Below are positions 61,555-64,000 of a stretch of DNA of 64,000 bases, one piece after another. The position numbers and the translations under genes were made by a program. The notes beneath the pieces were generated by a model that worked only from the letters and a program-made list of their open reading frames with translations, searched no databases and was not told where the DNA came from. Positions within the stretch are counted from its first letter, which is position 1. Every line of letters begins with the position of its first letter. Source of the stretch: JASLEW01 sp963732005 (lineage in GTDB: Bacteria > Acidobacteriota > Thermoanaerobaculia > Multivoradales > UBA5704); contig CAVSXT010000005.1 in the NCBI GenBank assembly GCA_963732005.1, positions 744,001-808,000 on the forward strand. The letters are read 5' to 3'.

Positions 61555-64000
61555 TCACCTCTTCCTGGCCTTCTCGACCAGGCCCAGGTCCACCGCCGCC
61601 CGGTCGGTCATCACCACGAACGGCCGCGGCTCGATCGCCAGACCGCCCCGGCCATCATGCGAGACGACCTGCACCGTGCCCATGCCGTAGCCCATCGGCC
61701 CGCGATTGAAATAGTGGACCCCCAGCCGGTAGGGCGCGGCACCCTTGGCGTCCTCGGTGCCGTTGGCTCCCTTGGCTCCCTTGGCATCGACACCGCCCCC
61801 TGCAGGAACGCTTCCCGGCAGCGAGACCGCGAAGCACTCGGGGCCGTAACCGGTGGTGACGTCGGCGAACAGCTCGCCGCCCGACGGCAGGCTGGGATGG
61901 CCGTAAAAGGCATGCCCGCCGTTGCGGTCGTGGACGTGGAGGTCGACGTCGTTGGCGTCGGTCTCCCAGGAAAGGACGAAGCGCAGCGAGGGCTCGGTCG
62001 CCAGCCTGGCGCCGTGGGCCTCTAGCCGATCGCGCACCTCCTCCCGGCGGGACGGCTCGGCGCGCAGCCAGGCGGCCGCCAGCAGACCCAGGTCTTCCTT
62101 GAGGATCCGATCGACCCCCGGGAAGCGATCCGGGGGGTATGGCTGCTCGAGACCCTTCTCGATCGCCGCGAACGCCGCGGCAAACTGCCCGGAGCGCCAC
62201 AGGGACCAGGCGAGGAGCCGGTGGCCGGAGGGATGGTCCGGCCGCTGCTCGGCCGCCTTTCGGTAGGTGTCGATCGCCAGCCCGATGCCCACCTCCCCAA
62301 GACGCTCGAGCCGCTCGCCCGCCAGCCGGCGCAGGTCCGCCCGGCTCGGGAAGAGGTCGATCAGCGAGCCGTAGGCCCGCGCCGCCGCCGCCTTCTCCCC
62401 GGCGGCCTCCCAGGCCTCGCCCAGCGCCAGCAGCGCCAGCACGTCGCCAGGCGCCTCCGCGCTCCAGGCCTCCGCCAAGCCGCGGGCCGCCGCGATCCGG
62501 GCTCCCGCCAGGTCCGCCATCACCTCGGCGAACCGCCCGGAGTAGGGCGCCTCGCCGGCATCTTCCTCGTCGTCGCGGCGGCGCCCCGCCAGGCGGCGCT
62601 CGGCCGTGGCCCACTCGCTCCGCTGCCTCGCCACGGTCTCGCCGCCGACGCGCTCGGCGGTGCTCGCGGACCCCGCGCCCGTCGCGGCTCGCGGGGTAGG
62701 GCTTGGCACCAGCGGCGGCGGTGGTGGCCCGCCTGGCAGAGCTGCCACGCTGCCGATCACGCCGCCAGGCACCCCGCCGGCCACCCCGCCGTGGATGCCT
62801 CCGGCCACGCCACCAGGCACGCCTCCTCCCGCGCTGCCCGGTCCGCCACTTGCCGCGTCAGCCGGCCCACCGCCTGCCGTGTTGCCCGGTACGCCGCCCT
62901 CCGCGTCAGCCGGCGGGCCGCCGGCAGCTGCGACAGGGAGATCGCCTGCCGGAGCGCCCCCATGGGTCGGCCAGTCCGCCGGCAGCGATTCGGTGGTCAC
63001 CGTCAACGTGTCCTCCTCGGGAACATTGGTGCCGCGCTCGCCGGCCTTTGCGAGCGCCTTGCGCTCTCGCGCCGGCTCGCCGGGCCTCGCCGCTCGCAGG
63101 GCTGCCGGCGGCAGCGACGACGGACTGCGGGCGAGCACCTCGAGCCCGCCGGGGCCGACGGTCAGGATGTCGGCAAGCGCCCGGCGGTCGAGGCCGAAAC
63201 GCTGGTAGTCGGCCGCCGTTTCGAGCACCAGCATGGCGGTGAACGGGCTCACCACCCGATGCTTGACGCTCAGCTCGACGATTTCGTGGCCGAGCGCCCG
63301 GCGCAGATCGTCGTCGCCGGCGAGGGCCGCTTCCCGCAGGTGCAGCAGGCGCTCGATGCGCGCCTGCGCCCATGCCCGCTCGAGCAGCGGCCGCTCGGCC
63401 GGCACCAGCTTGCCGCGCAGGGAGACCTCGCGGCCGGCCAGGGAGAGGCGGAAGGGCCGCTCCGGCGCCAGGTCGGCATAGACCAGCGCTTCGTCCCCCG
63501 GCTGCATGCCGTCCAGGGTCTCGGGCCAGACCCATGACGCTCCCGCGACCGCCACCGCGATCCCGGACCGGCAGTCGAGCGTCAGCCGGTCGAGGATCTC
63601 GGCGCTCGCGGCGTCGCCGTCGATGCGCGCGCCGTCCTGGGCCAGGTTGCCGGTCGCCAGCTCGCGCAGCACGGTCTCGTCGCGCAGGCCGCCGACCGCC
63701 AGCACGTCGAGGCGCTCGACGCCGGCCGCGCCGAGCGCCCGTACCGCCGCCTTGAGCGCGCGGGTCTCGGTCTCGCCGGCGGTGGCGACGCCGTCGGTGA
63801 ACAGCAGAACGCGCGGCATCCGGTGGCCGCCCCGGTCCAGCCGGCCGGCCAGCCAGGACAGCGCCGCATGCAGGTCGGTGGCCCCCAGCGGCCGCCGGTC
63901 GAGGAGCCGCTGCGCCTCGGCCTGGCCGAAACCGCTCACCGCACCTTCGTAGATCGGCACCACCTCCTGGTCGAAGGCGGCAACTCCCAGGCGCTTGGTA
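61555..64000 (-). CDS. VWA-domain protein with C-terminal DUF2135 (truncated by window edge)
   Basis: At least 815 residues; the N-terminus lies beyond 64000. The visible start is inside a VWA domain (DLHAALSWLAGRLDRGGHRM then VLLFTDGVATAGETETRALK), as in VIT-VWA inter-alpha-trypsin-like proteins, whose VIT and MIDAS would be outside the window. The middle (about 62.7-63.0 kb) is a Gly/Pro-rich repeat (GGVAGGIHGGVAGGVPGG). A helical TPR-like region follows, and the end carries DUF2135 (FVLSWETDANDVDLHVHDRN, then HYFNRGPMGYGMGTVQVV). Five 9-bp units at 61742-61786 encode AKGAKGANGTEDAKG. Likely a surface or secreted protein. Function unknown. Confidence 0.75.
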   Translation of the reverse strand, partial: TKRLGVAAFDQEVVPIYEGAVSGFGQAEAQRLLDRRPLGATDLHAALSWLAGRLDRGGHRMPRVLLFTDGVATAGETETRALKAAVRALGAAGVERLDVLAVGGLRDETVLRELATGNLAQDGARIDGDAASAEILDRLTLDCRSGIAVAVAGASWVWPETLDGMQPGDEALVYADLAPERPFRLSLAGREVSLRGKLVPAERPLLERAWAQARIERLLHLREAALAGDDDLRRALGHEIVELSVKHRVVSPFTAMLVLETAADYQRFGLDRRALADILTVGPGGLEVLARSPSSLPPAALRAARPGEPARERKALAKAGERGTNVPEEDTLTVTTESLPADWPTHGGAPAGDLPVAAAGGPPADAEGGVPGNTAGGGPADAASGGPGSAGGGVPGGVAGGIHGGVAGGVPGGVIGSVAALPGGPPPPPLVPSPTPRAATGAGSASTAERVGGETVARQRSEWATAERRLAGRRRDDEEDAGEAPYSGRFAEVMADLAGARIAAARGLAEAWSAEAPGDVLALLALGEAWEAAGEKAAAARAYGSLIDLFPSRADLRRLAGERLERLGEVGIGLAIDTYRKAAEQRPDHPSGHRLLAWSLWRSGQFAAAFAAIEKGLEQPYPPDRFPGVDRILKEDLGLLAAAWLRAEPSRREEVRDRLEAHGARLATEPSLRFVLSWETDANDVDLHVHDRNGGHAFYGHPSLPSGGELFADVTTGYGPECFAVSLPGSVPAGGGVDAKGAKGANGTEDAKGAAPYRLGVHYFNRGPMGYGMGTVQVVSHDGRGGLAIEPRPFVVMTDRAAVDLGLVEKARKR

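Overview
The window is a very GC-rich chromosomal segment that reads like an Acidobacteriota genome, possibly of the Thermoanaerobaculia/Holophagae side (inference, no rRNA is present). The reasons are a VWFA-related protein joined to a GWxTD-type N-terminus, an Oar-like TonB-dependent receptor behind an ECF sigma/RskA-type pair, large secreted RHS and repeat proteins, and a complete alternative complex III (act) cluster running straight into an aa3-type oxidase cluster. No tRNA, rRNA or CRISPR array was seen.

Layout. 1-4.2 kb: end of a glucokinase, a small secreted protein, a YcaQ-type DNA glycosylase and a large TPR protein whose linker is built from fourteen 9-bp tandem units. 4.2-4.8 kb: an intergenic region holding a strong candidate for a structured small RNA (6S-like) on the minus strand, with a -10 box and a terminator hairpin. 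4.8-24 kb: housekeeping and metabolic genes: ClC channel, heme A synthase (ctaA), carB, VWFA protein, an OB-fold/HD nuclease-like protein, transglutaminase, DUF2277 and DinB, PhzF, the DUF420-SCO-ctaB group, a PLP threonine dehydratase/racemase-like enzyme and a secreted PQQ-like propeller. 24-26 kb: a gene-poor accessory patch with two small RiPP-precursor-like genes and fragments that look like a decayed lanthipeptide dehydratase.

26-39.5 kb is the respiratory core: actA-actB-actC-actD-actE-actF, a proline-rich single-pass membrane protein, SCO, coxB (with fused cytochrome c), coxA (A2-type, YSHP motif), coxC and coxD, most joined by 4-11 bp overlaps. A perfect CRP/FNR-type palindrome lies about 70 bp before actA. 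actC carries a one-base insertion in AAAGGG. CtaA (7.4 kb), CtaB and a second SCO (19-21 kb) provide heme A and copper insertion for this oxidase. 39.5-47 kb: an HD phosphohydrolase, alpha/beta hydrolase, YgfZ, an A-type Fe-S carrier, a HAD protein with an altered catalytic motif, a lower-GC pair (zinc-ribbon membrane protein and YidD), DUF2203, thioesterase, and the ECF sigma/anti-sigma pair.

47-64 kb: an Oar-like outer-membrane receptor with a textbook terminator, SDR, membrane zinc peptidase, a secreted repeat protein, and a 1,770-residue RHS protein cut in two by a 1,530-bp ISL3-family element with an exact 8-bp target duplication; removing the element restores the frame. The RHS tip is followed by a small TPR gene that could be its partner. 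A VWA/DUF2135 protein runs off the right end. A cross-cutting feature is the recurrence of in-frame 9-bp tandem repeats in the linkers of many unrelated genes.
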